This document shows, piece after piece, positions 18,719 through 27,261 of a stretch of 64,000 nt of DNA. Where the stretch lies: positions 124,001-188,000 of the forward strand of contig CAJUBE010000001.1 of the NCBI GenBank assembly GCA_910584725.1, given 5' to 3'. Numbering within the stretch: the first letter of the stretch is position 1; each line of letters starts with the position of its first letter. A program made the position numbers and the translations under genes. A model generated the notes under the pieces. That model did not search any database. It was not told the origin of the DNA and was given only the letters and a program-made list of their open reading frames with translations. This stretch comes from an uncultured Lachnospiraceae bacterium (lineage in GTDB: Bacteria > Bacillota > Clostridia > Lachnospirales > Lachnospiraceae).

Positions 18719-18766
18719 GATTCCGCTCTGCGGAATCTCAAAATCCGCGGACGAGTAAACTCGTCC
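18719..18766. repeat. Two tight palindromes between the carrier protein and HAD-IIIC genes
   Basis: GATTCCGC-tct-GCGGAATC (18719-18737) and GGACGAGT-aa-ACTCGTCC (18749-18766) are perfect 8-bp-arm inverted repeats with 2-3-base loops. They sit directly beside palindromic element copy B and probably fold in the leader of the carrier-protein mRNA. Confidence 0.65.
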
Positions 18767-18767
18767 T

Positions 18768-18863
18768 GGAGAATGCCGCATCTCAGGCATTCTCCCGAGT
18801 GAGACTTAGTACTTCTTGGCGTCCCGTCCTATGGCGGGACGTCTTTAGAAGTACTTCTCACTC
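18768..18863. repeat. Palindromic intergenic element, copy B
   Basis: The same design as copy A: hairpin GGAGAATGCC/GGCATTCTCC (18768-18795), outer arms GAGTGAGA (18797-18804) and TCTCACTC (18856-18863), next arms AGTACTTCT (18808-18816) and AGAAGTACT (18847-18855), and an inner CGTCCCG/CGGGACG hairpin. Its right end overlaps the last codons and TGA stop of the HAD-IIIC gene (18858). Confidence 0.75.
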
Positions 18864-20804
18864 TATGACCGTATTTTTCTTCTCATAATCCGCAGGAATC
18901 TCAAACCGCCATATTGTGACGCCCGTGTCAGTTTCATCCGTCTTCTCAAAACCCATAGTCCGATAAAACTCCTTCACCATGGCATTCTTGGCTGTCGGAT
19001 AATAATATCCCATGATCGTCCCGATTCCGCAGTCACGACATGCCTCCACCATACTGTCCATCATGGCATACTCCATGTCCCGCTTTAACACGCGGCAGCT
19101 CATCAGCCACAGCACCAGATGCAGAACGCTGCCATCAGCTACGCTGTCTGTTGCACTGCTGTCTGGCACCGTGCCATCTGCCGCACTGCTGCCCGCCGTT
19201 GCGCTGCCTGCCGCTGTCCCACACGCTGTCAGTTCACTTTCCGACGCTGCACCGTCTGCCGCGTCCGGCGTCTCTCCCCGCCTGTAGACTTCCACATCCG
19301 CCATCGTCCCCCTCCGGCCAATCACCACGGAAACCACGCCGTTATCTCCGAAACGGTCGGTCAGTTTTCCATAACGGGTGATATATTCCGGATTCGCCGC
19401 AAACGCCTCGATCTGCGCCTGCGTAAACCGCCTTGTGGTCAGATTGAACTGATTGCTCTTGTTGGTAAGCTGGGCGATCCGCGCCATATAGATCTCCTCA
19501 AAAGGACGGATCGTCCCCTGCATTTCCAGAGACAGCAGATACTCCCGATAGTCGGTGAAACGCTCCTGCTGCACTTTTCTCGCCATATTGGCCCGATACA
19601 TCTCGTTTCGTTTTCTGTCGTCTTCCGACAGACTCGTCACCTCAAAAAAGCCACTGTGATCCAGCACCCGGATATACTGTTCCGGCGTACCGATCTCAGG
19701 AACCGCCACACCCGACGTCTGGGTGCTCACAATCTCCCGCTCCGCCGGATTGTCGTCCGCGAATACCAGACTGTCAGGGAGTATATTCAGCTCCTGCGCA
19801 ATGGCGCTCATATTTTCACTCTTCGGTTCCCAGTTCGCCTTAATCAAAACAAAGTCATCCGGTTTCAGGACGCCCTCCGGGTGATTTAATCCAGCGATGG
19901 CATTTTCATGCTCATTTTTCGAGTTCACCGCCAGCATGACGCCGATGTCCTTCTGGGCCTTCACATAACCCTGAAACTCCGAATACACCTGCCCCATCGG
20001 CGTCTCCTGTCCGATCTCCAGATTTTCCGGACCGTCGTCGCCCACCACGCCGCCCCAGAGCGTATTGTCCAGATCCAGAACCAGCGCTTTCTTATTCCTT
20101 CCGAAAACCGACTTGACGATATTCGCCAGATTGTGGGCAAATGCCGGTATCGCCTGCATACAGCAGGCATATTTATACATATGCCAGTACAAGGGATCCG
20201 CCCAACGGTCAAGCCCGTAGGATGCCGACAGATAATTGATATCGTGGATATAAAAATTGCCGTTCTCCCTCGCATACTGATAGAACTTTTCATTCAGCCT
20301 GTTAATAAAACAGATGCGTCCCTGGGGATACACCCCCTCCTGATTGCCCAAAAGCCGGTAAAAGGGATATTCGAAATTATTTTGGATCACAGGACAGTGA
20401 TAGACTTCCGCAATTTTTTCCCACATCATCTGAAAATGGGAAAACTGCTCCGAGAGCAGCTCGTCCACCCGCTCCTCCGGGTCTGAAACGGTGGGCCACA
20501 CCGCAATATTTCGATTGGAGGTGTGAATAAAAATCAGATCCGGGGCAAACGAGACAAGCTCCGGATTGTCAAACATCACATCCTGCCAATACTGCGCGTA
20601 CTCCGACTCATAAAACACCGGCCGGATGCCCTGATCCAACAAAAACAGCTCCAGAACGCGGATAATATCGTGGGTTGTACTGCCTCCCAAAACCGCGATC
20701 CGCTTCTGCGTAAAGTCAGAGCGTTCCTCCAGAAGCGTGCGTTTTATCTTTTTAGATTTCTTTAAGATCAATTCCCCGTCAAAAGGGTATTCCAGTTCCC
20801 GCAT
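18858..20804 (-). CDS. HAD-IIIC (FkbH-like) acyl-ACP-forming protein with GNAT-like C-terminus
   Basis: Starting at 20804 (MRELEYPF, GGAGA upstream) the protein has 648 residues. Residues 30-230 form an SGNH-like domain (IAVLGGSTTHD). The HAD domain starts at ALVLDLDNTLWGG, with the nucleophile Asp at about 244, and includes LAVNSKNE and VFADDNPAERE. A GNAT-like domain follows (LTNKSNQFNLTTRRF, FGDNGVVSVV, WLMSCRVLKRDMEYAMMD). FkbH-type enzymes dephosphorylate 1,3-bisphosphoglycerate and place D-glycerate on an acyl carrier protein; the carrier gene is next (18438). Residues 511-560 are an Ala/Ser/Asp/Thr-rich insertion that interrupts the last domain. A longer TTG start at 20843 is less likely. 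Confidence 0.85.
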   Translation of the reverse strand: MRELEYPFDGELILKKSKKIKRTLLEERSDFTQKRIAVLGGSTTHDIIRVLELFLLDQGIRPVFYESEYAQYWQDVMFDNPELVSFAPDLIFIHTSNRNIAVWPTVSDPEERVDELLSEQFSHFQMMWEKIAEVYHCPVIQNNFEYPFYRLLGNQEGVYPQGRICFINRLNEKFYQYARENGNFYIHDINYLSASYGLDRWADPLYWHMYKYACCMQAIPAFAHNLANIVKSVFGRNKKALVLDLDNTLWGGVVGDDGPENLEIGQETPMGQVYSEFQGYVKAQKDIGVMLAVNSKNEHENAIAGLNHPEGVLKPDDFVLIKANWEPKSENMSAIAQELNILPDSLVFADDNPAEREIVSTQTSGVAVPEIGTPEQYIRVLDHSGFFEVTSLSEDDRKRNEMYRANMARKVQQERFTDYREYLLSLEMQGTIRPFEEIYMARIAQLTNKSNQFNLTTRRFTQAQIEAFAANPEYITRYGKLTDRFGDNGVVSVVIGRRGTMADVEVYRRGETPDAADGAASESELTACGTAAGSATAGSSAADGTVPDSSATDSVADGSVLHLVLWLMSCRVLKRDMEYAMMDSMVEACRDCGIGTIMGYYYPTAKNAMVKEFYRTMGFEKTDETDTGVTIWRFEIPADYEKKNTVIE

Positions 20805-20849
20805 AAATTCTCTCCATAAATAAAAGCTTTCTGACTCTGCCAATGCGCG

Positions 20850-20879
20850 TAAAGGGCAGGTTTTCGCACCTGCCCTTTA
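20850..20879. terminator. Perfect 11-bp-stem hairpin after the SGNH hydrolase gene
   Basis: TAAAGGGCAGG pairs with CCTGCCCTTTA across an 8-base loop, 30 bases past the stop of the gene at 20909 and before the HAD-IIIC start. The U-run is short, so it may only partly terminate or may protect the mRNA end. Confidence 0.6.
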
Positions 20880-20908
20880 TCATACCATATTTTACCTGCT
20901 CTATGCAA

Positions 20909-22021
20909 TCACTCCTCCGGCGCATAATCATTGTAGATTATTTTCGCCAGCTTCTCCGCATATACCCGTGCCCCCAGAGGTGTCATATGAATCCCGTCCA
21001 CCAGATATTCGTCCGCCGTGTCCGCGTCAATCCCGCTCTCCTCGAAAGCATTGAAGAAGAACACGCGCTCCCCCTCAAACTGCCCGGCCACATAACCGGC
21101 TCCTCTTGCATAAGTAATCAGCGGCCCGTAGCCATAGTCAAGAGAATACCCGTCGCCGATAAAGGTATTGCCATTGAACACCTGACAGTAATGGGGCGCA
21201 GCAATCAGGATCCCCGCATCCGGAAAACGAGCTTTCAGCCTGCTGACCGCATCGTGCAGGGCGCCGGTATAGGTATGCGCCTCGTCTATCGCCAGCGTGT
21301 CTCCGCCCTCCAGATACCTGCTGTTGGGAATCTGCTTCGTCAAAAAATCGTTCACGCCGTACTCTATGATAAAGTAATCCGTCTTGTCAAAATCACAGGT
21401 TTTCAGCACTTCACCCGCCGCATAGCCGTCAAAAATGTCCGTGTTGATATTGCCGAGAATCCCATGCACCACTCCCAGCAGACTGCGCGAATCCCATGTG
21501 GCGAAATTGTACTGATCGTTTGGCAGAAGCGCCGCCGTAGTGCCGCCCATGGACATATTGTAAACCTTCGCGTCCAACTGTTCACCGATGATATCCGCCG
21601 AGCCGCTCTCCGTCCGGTCTCCGTCCATAATGCTGTCGCCCAGAATAACAATCTGCATACTGTAATCCCTGTCATCTTCTTCCTTGGGGGCGGTATCCTC
21701 CTTCTTTTCCTCTGTCGTGTCCTTTTTCACCGTTTCCTGTTTCGTAATCTTCTCAGGCGTCTCTTCCTGATCCGCCTCGCTGGCTGCAGGCGCGGCTTCA
21801 CTCTCGGCAGTCACCACGCTGGAACCTTCCCTGAGGTTTCGCCACTCTTCCTTCAATTCCTCCACCGCCTGACGGTTCTGCTCCTCCAGATCCAGCCTTT
21901 CCCGCTCCACCTTCATCTGCGCCTGTCCATATACAATTTCAATGATTGCCAGAACGCAGAAGCCGATCAAAACTACCAGAAGCATATTGATATTTTGTCT
22001 GCCTCTCCTTGTATTTCCCAT
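20909..22021 (-). CDS. Membrane-anchored SGNH/GDSL hydrolase
   Basis: A 370-residue protein with one N-terminal anchor helix (MLLVVLIGFCVLAIIEIVYG), a coiled-coil-like charged segment (about 35-65), a Glu/Lys/Thr-rich spacer to about residue 120, and an SGNH domain outside the cell. That domain shows IVILGDSIMDGDR (block I), MSMGGTTAALL, FIIEYGVNDFL (block III) and LVDGIHMTPLGARVY (block V). The TYTGAL helix is shared with the partial protein at 1-420. It is probably an O-acylesterase or acyltransferase on surface glycan. It lies just upstream of the FkbH/carrier pair on the same strand, separated by a hairpin (20850). Confidence 0.85.
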   Translation of the reverse strand: MGNTRRGRQNINMLLVVLIGFCVLAIIEIVYGQAQMKVERERLDLEEQNRQAVEELKEEWRNLREGSSVVTAESEAAPAASEADQEETPEKITKQETVKKDTTEEKKEDTAPKEEDDRDYSMQIVILGDSIMDGDRTESGSADIIGEQLDAKVYNMSMGGTTAALLPNDQYNFATWDSRSLLGVVHGILGNINTDIFDGYAAGEVLKTCDFDKTDYFIIEYGVNDFLTKQIPNSRYLEGGDTLAIDEAHTYTGALHDAVSRLKARFPDAGILIAAPHYCQVFNGNTFIGDGYSLDYGYGPLITYARGAGYVAGQFEGERVFFFNAFEESGIDADTADEYLVDGIHMTPLGARVYAEKLAKIIYNDYAPEE

Positions 22022-22316
22022 CTTTTTCCGACCTTTCCTTCTATGAATATCTGCTGACTTAATGCGCTGTGTTTCATCTGCAGCCTGCCTTGCAAACCTA
22101 TGTATACTTTACCACATTTTTCCCTGTTTTCAAATAATATGCATCCGGAATTAATGAAATCTTCCATAAATCTTAATAGATTACGCTTCACACGCATATA
22201 CCTATGATATAATATACTCAAAAATCGCAGCCGCTTGATTTCCTGCTGTCATGATATATTATAGTAGAAGCAGCTTAAAAATATGCGAAGCAATTCATTT
22301 ACGAAAGGATAAGCCG

Positions 22317-24080
22317 ATGCAGACGAAATTTACGCAGAAAAAAGTCCGCCCCTTTCAGGGCGATCTTCTCTTTCTTCTGCTTCTTATTATATTTTACGCT
22401 TTACTTCTGTTTTTTATAAAGCCGGTGGACGGCATCAACGACGACTGGGGGATGTACAGCATCCTTTCCGGCGCATATACGGGAACACCTGACGCGCATG
22501 TCATGTTTTTCCTCTATCCGCTCTCCTGGCTGCTTGCAAAACTCTATACGCTGTGGTCTTTCATCCCCTGGTACGGGCTGTTCCAGCACATCGTGCAGAT
22601 ACTCAGCCTTTATACCATTTACCGGCGCATTCTGCGGATTCGCAGACGGCACAATCCGCAGGCTGCGCTCTGGCCGTCTGCCCTGAGCGTCTTTCTGCTC
22701 CTGTTTTTTATTGTTGACCTGAACGTGCTCGCGGAGGCGCAGTACACCACCACAGCGGGACTGGCTGCCGCCGCGGCGCTGTTTTGTTTTACCACTTCGC
22801 GCATCAACCAGCCGCACGCCGGCTTCTTTCTGGACAACATACCGACCCTTCTTCTGGCCTGGATTTCTTTCAGTATGCGCCAGCAGATTTTTTATCTCAT
22901 GCTGCCCATGGCGGGTATGCTCTGGCTCTCAAAATGGATCATTGCCGCAAGAAACAAATACGAGGGGACGGCAGCCAAACTCCTCGGCTTCGCGCTGCTT
23001 TTATGCCTTGGCATGGGACTGCTCTGGGGTGCGAACGCCGCCGCTTACTCCTCCGACAAGTGGTCCGATTTTCGAAAAATCAACCACTACCGCGAACGGG
23101 TAGGCGACTTCTACGGCTGGCCCGAGTACGAGGAGTGCGCGGACGAGCTGCGCGCGCTCGGTCTGGACGAGGAAGCCTACATGTACCGCAGAAGCGGCGC
23201 GCCGCACATTGGATATGACATGTCTGTCACTGAATGGAAGCAGATGCACGATATTGCCAGACAGTGTTATCTGACCCGCGTGAGCCTGAAAGAGCGGTTG
23301 AAAAATGTGGCGGTTTCCGCCGTAAACGTCTTTTTCTATCAGGAGGGGATGCAGCCCGCCAATCTGCTCACCGGACTTCTGCTGCTTTTAACCCCCGTGC
23401 TGATCTTTATTGACCGCAGCGCCAGCGCACTTTTCGTATATTTGATGTATCTGTTCGGGCGAAGCGTGAGCTGGGGCTATGTACTCTACGAGGGGCGATT
23501 CCCCAAGCGCATTGTTCAGCCGCTGATTACTGTGGACTTCCTGATTCTTCTGGGAATCCTTCTGGCTTTCAACCTGCTGCCGTCGGGTAACCGCAGGCGT
23601 TTTTATGCGCTTCTCCCCCTGCTTGGCTGCCTCAGTCTGTTCTCGGTGTATGCCACACACAGAGACATTGCGGAAAACTACAGGATTCACGAAGAGACAT
23701 GGGAGGAGCTGCGGGAATACTGCCGCTCACACCCGGACAACTTCTACATATGGACTTACGGTTCCGGGACACTGGAGCACTTCTATGAGACGCCCTTCGG
23801 GCGCGGGCAGGACGCCTACCAGAATTTCATCTACACCAACTGGGGCGTAATCTGCAACCCCAACACACAAAAAAAGCTCGCTGACCAGGGCATCGGCAGT
23901 TTTGGCCGGGATGTGGTGGACAGCAAGCATGTATACTTTATTCTGCAGGAAGCCCCCTACAATGAGGAGCACCCTGTCATTATGTATTTCCGGCACACCT
24001 ACCAGGCGGGGCTTTCCGTGGCCGATACCTTCACCGCCGGGGATACGGCCTACATGGTTTATCAGTTGTATCCTCTGTGA
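22317..24080 (+). CDS. Polytopic membrane protein, GT-C-like
   Basis: I start it at 22317 (MQTKFTQKKVRPF) with AAAGGA upstream, giving 587 residues. Ten or more helices are followed by a soluble C-terminal domain of about 160 residues. The first outside loop, VDGINDDWGMYSILSG, has the adjacent acidic residues typical of GT-C catalytic loops. The protein is probably an integral glycosyltransferase using lipid-linked sugar donors; no closer family is clear. The 295-base region between it and the divergent gene ending at 22021 is A/T-rich and should hold both promoters, but I could not settle on convincing -35/-10 pairs. Confidence 0.65.
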   Translation: MQTKFTQKKVRPFQGDLLFLLLLIIFYALLLFFIKPVDGINDDWGMYSILSGAYTGTPDAHVMFFLYPLSWLLAKLYTLWSFIPWYGLFQHIVQILSLYTIYRRILRIRRRHNPQAALWPSALSVFLLLFFIVDLNVLAEAQYTTTAGLAAAAALFCFTTSRINQPHAGFFLDNIPTLLLAWISFSMRQQIFYLMLPMAGMLWLSKWIIAARNKYEGTAAKLLGFALLLCLGMGLLWGANAAAYSSDKWSDFRKINHYRERVGDFYGWPEYEECADELRALGLDEEAYMYRRSGAPHIGYDMSVTEWKQMHDIARQCYLTRVSLKERLKNVAVSAVNVFFYQEGMQPANLLTGLLLLLTPVLIFIDRSASALFVYLMYLFGRSVSWGYVLYEGRFPKRIVQPLITVDFLILLGILLAFNLLPSGNRRRFYALLPLLGCLSLFSVYATHRDIAENYRIHEETWEELREYCRSHPDNFYIWTYGSGTLEHFYETPFGRGQDAYQNFIYTNWGVICNPNTQKKLADQGIGSFGRDVVDSKHVYFILQEAPYNEEHPVIMYFRHTYQAGLSVADTFTAGDTAYMVYQLYPL

Positions 24081-24211
24081 CCGACAGTGTGGCGCCATTA
24101 CCGGTTCGTTTTACCGGCAGCTATTAAATGACACGTTTGTCAGTTTTATGTGCCCCAAAATTCAACATTTATGTCATGTATCTGCACCCAAACAAATAGC
24201 AGCCACCCATA

Positions 24212-26077
24212 TCAGTTCTGCCTTCTGTCCCGCCCGAACAGCAGCAGCGCCAGCACCGCGGTTGACAACATCAGCGGGTATACATAGCGGGTCAGCACAC
24301 AGGGCCCGAGAAGCAGCGTTCCTGCGAGCGCCAGCAGATACACCGCGGGCAGCAGCATCAGCGGCTTTTTCAGCCCGATGCAGCAGAGACAGTAAAACAG
24401 GAGCAGATAACAGGTAAAAGCCGGCTGCATCACAAGCGCCACGGGCGGGCAGTACCGCCACAGCTCATCCGCCGCCGCGAAATACCGATAGAAAGACTGC
24501 AGCGGCTGCAGCTTCTGATGTCTCACATAACCCGGCGCAAGCGCTTCCATATAGGGCTGCTGGTCACTGGGATAAGTGATTTGCAGATATCCTTTCGCGT
24601 AGGAATACACGTCATTCAGATATGTCATATCCGTCAGATCCCACATGCCCTTATTTTTCAAAAGAAATGCCTGTAAATAATCCCCCGGGTAACGCAGTCC
24701 CAGGGAAACCCACTCCTTTAGAAAGATCCGAAGCGTCTCCCTGTCGCCCGGAATATCTCTCTTGCTCCTGTCCGCAATGGCAGGCACATATTCCGGCAGA
24801 TTTTCTCCCCATACCGCCGCGAGCACGGCGCGGTCCTCCTGCGTCAGCTCCTCCTCGTGGTACTGCACTGCCCTTGCAATCTGCTGGGCCGGCACACTCA
24901 GCATCTCCCTGGCATACGTGTCGCTTGTGGCCGAAACCGCCTGCACCATAAGGCCGTTTATGCACAGATACAGCAGAAAGACTGCCCCGTGAAAGGCACA
25001 GGTTTTCTTAAGAAAAAGCGGCCTTTTCCGCCCCGCAAAAGCCACGGCGGCCACATACACAATCCAGGCATAGACGCTGTTGTTTCTAAACAAAAGCAAA
25101 AGAACCGTCAGAATCCCATAGCGGACAAACCAGCCTTTTCCCGGCTCTTCCTCACTCACCGCCAGCTCATAGGCAAACACCGTAAACACCATGGTAAGCG
25201 CCGCATATATGGTGTCCTTTGTAATCGAAACCGCCAGCATCCCGTGCGTAGGGAAAAACGCCGCACACAGGACAAAGGCATAACAGAGCCACTTCGACAC
25301 GCCGCGCCTGCAGAGAAAGCTGTAGACATAGGCAAAACAGGCCGCCACCACAGCCATCTGTATCAGGGAGTACATCGCCAGCCCCGCCCTGTCCGCATTC
25401 GGCAGAAAGGAAAGAAGCTCCCCTGTCTCCAGACAGCCTTTCAGCATCAGCGTATGGATCAGCGGATGATGGGTCGTCAGGCCGCTTGCCCGTATCTGGT
25501 CGAGCTGGGGAATCACATCATATGCCATGATTGCCGGGTAATAGGTGGCAAAAGGAATACAAAAACCGCCGAAAATCAACGCAAATGCGCCCGGGAAAGA
25601 GCCTTTTCTATGCGTAACACCCGCTATCCTTTCGCCGACTGCAGTTTCCGCCGCCCCCGCGCTCCGCACTTTTGCAGCGTCCGCCCCAACCGTCCGCTTT
25701 GGCTTTGCCAGGAAGAAGAGCATATTCTGCCCCGCAAAAGTCATCGGCGTAAAGCAAAGAAGCCACAAAACCGCCTCCCACACGCCGCAGATTCCCGGAT
25801 GGCTGAAAACAAGTCCCATCACCTGCAGGGCCGCAAAGCCCGCCGCCAAAAGCGCACGCACGAAAACGGGGAAAAAGACGATCTCCAAAAACAGGGCCCC
25901 TTTCCACAGGCAGTACAGCCCGAAGAGCAGCGCCATCGGAAAAATCCCCATCGTGTACACGCTTCCCTGCCCACGCAGAAGCAGGCATATGCGCCCCGCA
26001 CAGACAACCGCTAGGGCGGCGGATATCCCCGTGAGCGCAAGTTCCCGCATCGACAAACCTTTTCTTACCCGTTCCAT
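24212..26077 (-). CDS. Polytopic membrane protein, DUF6020-like
   Basis: The start at 26077 (MERVRKGLS) is supported by a GGGAGA site seven bases upstream; the in-frame extension to 26242 runs through a string of RNA hairpins and is unlikely to be coding. The 621-residue product has about 13 helices. GGFCIPFATYYPAIMAYDVIPQL and TTHHPLIHTLMLKG match the conserved first-loop and His-Pro segments I associate with DUF6020, a GT-C-like family of Firmicutes polysaccharide loci. A long charged cytoplasmic loop lies near residues 125-160. It probably transfers or polymerises glycan units outside the membrane. It is convergent with the gene ending at 24080. Confidence 0.75.
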   Translation of the reverse strand: MERVRKGLSMRELALTGISAALAVVCAGRICLLLRGQGSVYTMGIFPMALLFGLYCLWKGALFLEIVFFPVFVRALLAAGFAALQVMGLVFSHPGICGVWEAVLWLLCFTPMTFAGQNMLFFLAKPKRTVGADAAKVRSAGAAETAVGERIAGVTHRKGSFPGAFALIFGGFCIPFATYYPAIMAYDVIPQLDQIRASGLTTHHPLIHTLMLKGCLETGELLSFLPNADRAGLAMYSLIQMAVVAACFAYVYSFLCRRGVSKWLCYAFVLCAAFFPTHGMLAVSITKDTIYAALTMVFTVFAYELAVSEEEPGKGWFVRYGILTVLLLLFRNNSVYAWIVYVAAVAFAGRKRPLFLKKTCAFHGAVFLLYLCINGLMVQAVSATSDTYAREMLSVPAQQIARAVQYHEEELTQEDRAVLAAVWGENLPEYVPAIADRSKRDIPGDRETLRIFLKEWVSLGLRYPGDYLQAFLLKNKGMWDLTDMTYLNDVYSYAKGYLQITYPSDQQPYMEALAPGYVRHQKLQPLQSFYRYFAAADELWRYCPPVALVMQPAFTCYLLLFYCLCCIGLKKPLMLLPAVYLLALAGTLLLGPCVLTRYVYPLMLSTAVLALLLFGRDRRQN

Positions 26078-26120
26078 AACCATTCTCCCTGCCTGTCCAA
26101 ATTTTCCTTTACATACGAAT

Positions 26121-26240
26121 CGAGCAGGGAAGAGCTGTCTTCCCCTGCTCGCCGCGCGGGGCGCACGTTGCGGAAGCAACAATTTCATCTGTGCGCCCCT
26201 GTGCATAAGCAGGGGCATGTCCGACCTCCGAACATGCCCC
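26121..26240. ncRNA. Structured intergenic RNA: three long hairpins in a row
   Basis: Hairpin 1 (26121-26151) pairs CGAGCAGGG with CCCTGCTCG and continues AAGA/TCTT. Hairpin 2 (26158-26199) pairs GGGGCGCAC with GTGCGCCCC and encloses GTTGC-ggaa-GCAAC. Hairpin 3 (26212-26240) pairs GGGGCATGT with ACATGCCCC. It fills the spacer between two minus-strand genes. With no U-runs it is not a set of classical terminators; it may be a processing or stability element, a repeat or an RNA regulator. Confidence 0.6.
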
Positions 26241-26247
26241 ACAATTT

Positions 26248-27180
26248 CTATTTCTCCCGCAGCCGCCTTGTCACAAGCGTCAGTCTGTACTCAAAATCCC
26301 GCCTGTTTTTCAGCGCCATATTGGACAGCATCAATCCCGCAAACAGAGACTGCAGCGCCGCCAGCCCAATGAACCCGCAGACAATGAGCGTAGGGAACCG
26401 ATCCACCAGCCCCGTCTCAAAATAAGTAATCAGGATGGGGATAAAGAGCACGACCGCAAGCAGCATAAGGATAATCGAACACAGCCCGAAAAATCCGAAA
26501 GGCTTGTAATCCCGGTAAAGCTTCATGATCGTGTGAAGCACTTTGTAACCGTCCGAAAAGGTATTTAATTTTGATTCGCTGCCCTCGGGCCTATCCCTGT
26601 AATCCACAATCACATTTTCGATCTGCATATTGTTGTAGACCGCATGTATCGTCATTTCCGTCTCAATCTCGAAGCCCGTGGAAAGCACGGGGAAAGTTTT
26701 TACAAAACCGTAGCTGAACGCGCGGTAACCCGTCATAATATCCTTGATGTCACAGTGGAAAAGCCTGTTGATGCTGCCGCGCACAATGGAATTGCCGAAA
26801 TTGTGAAACGGCCTCTTGTTCTCCGTAAAGTACGTGGAGGAGAGCCTGTCTCCCACCACCATATCCGCGCTGTGAAGAAGCACCTTGTCAGCCATCTCCC
26901 TCGCGTACTCCATGGGATACGTGTCATCACCGTCCACCATGATATAACACTCCGCCTCGATCTCCCGGAACATTCTGCGCATCACATTGCCTTTTCCCTG
27001 CATATGCTCATACCGGATCACCGCACCGGCATCTCGCGCCAGCTCTACCGTGCGATCCGTGGAATTATTGTCATAGACATAAACCACCGCCTCCGGCAGC
27101 GCCTCCCTGGCATCGGTCACCACCTTCGCTATCGTCTTTTCTTCATTATAACAGGGAATTAATACTGCTATTTTATCCAT
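26248..27180 (-). CDS. GT2 glycosyltransferase, polyprenyl-phosphate-sugar synthase type (DPM/GtrB-like)
   Basis: A 310-residue protein with a GT-A domain and two C-terminal helices (ILMLLAVVLFIPILITYF; LIVCGFIGLAALQSLFAGLML). The N-terminus IAVLIPCYNEEKTIAKVV and the YIMVDGDDTYPMEY segment (DxD metal site) are hallmarks of GT2 enzymes that transfer a sugar from a nucleotide donor to polyprenyl phosphate on the inner face of the membrane. A GtrA protein (15602) and numerous GT-C-like proteins can use such lipid-linked sugars. The donor sugar cannot be read from sequence. Confidence 0.9.
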   Translation of the reverse strand: MDKIAVLIPCYNEEKTIAKVVTDAREALPEAVVYVYDNNSTDRTVELARDAGAVIRYEHMQGKGNVMRRMFREIEAECYIMVDGDDTYPMEYAREMADKVLLHSADMVVGDRLSSTYFTENKRPFHNFGNSIVRGSINRLFHCDIKDIMTGYRAFSYGFVKTFPVLSTGFEIETEMTIHAVYNNMQIENVIVDYRDRPEGSESKLNTFSDGYKVLHTIMKLYRDYKPFGFFGLCSIILMLLAVVLFIPILITYFETGLVDRFPTLIVCGFIGLAALQSLFAGLMLSNMALKNRRDFEYRLTLVTRRLREK

Positions 27181-27261
27181 TCTCCGTCTCCCGTACTCAT
27201 AGTCCTATTTTTAAGTTTACCACAGTTTTCCAGTCTTTACTATCTGATTTTCTCCGATTTC

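Noticed and set aside
26078..26242. N-terminal extension of the DUF6020-like protein to 26242
   Set aside because: The extension is translated from three strong hairpins and lacks a ribosome-binding site, whereas the ATG at 26077 has one.
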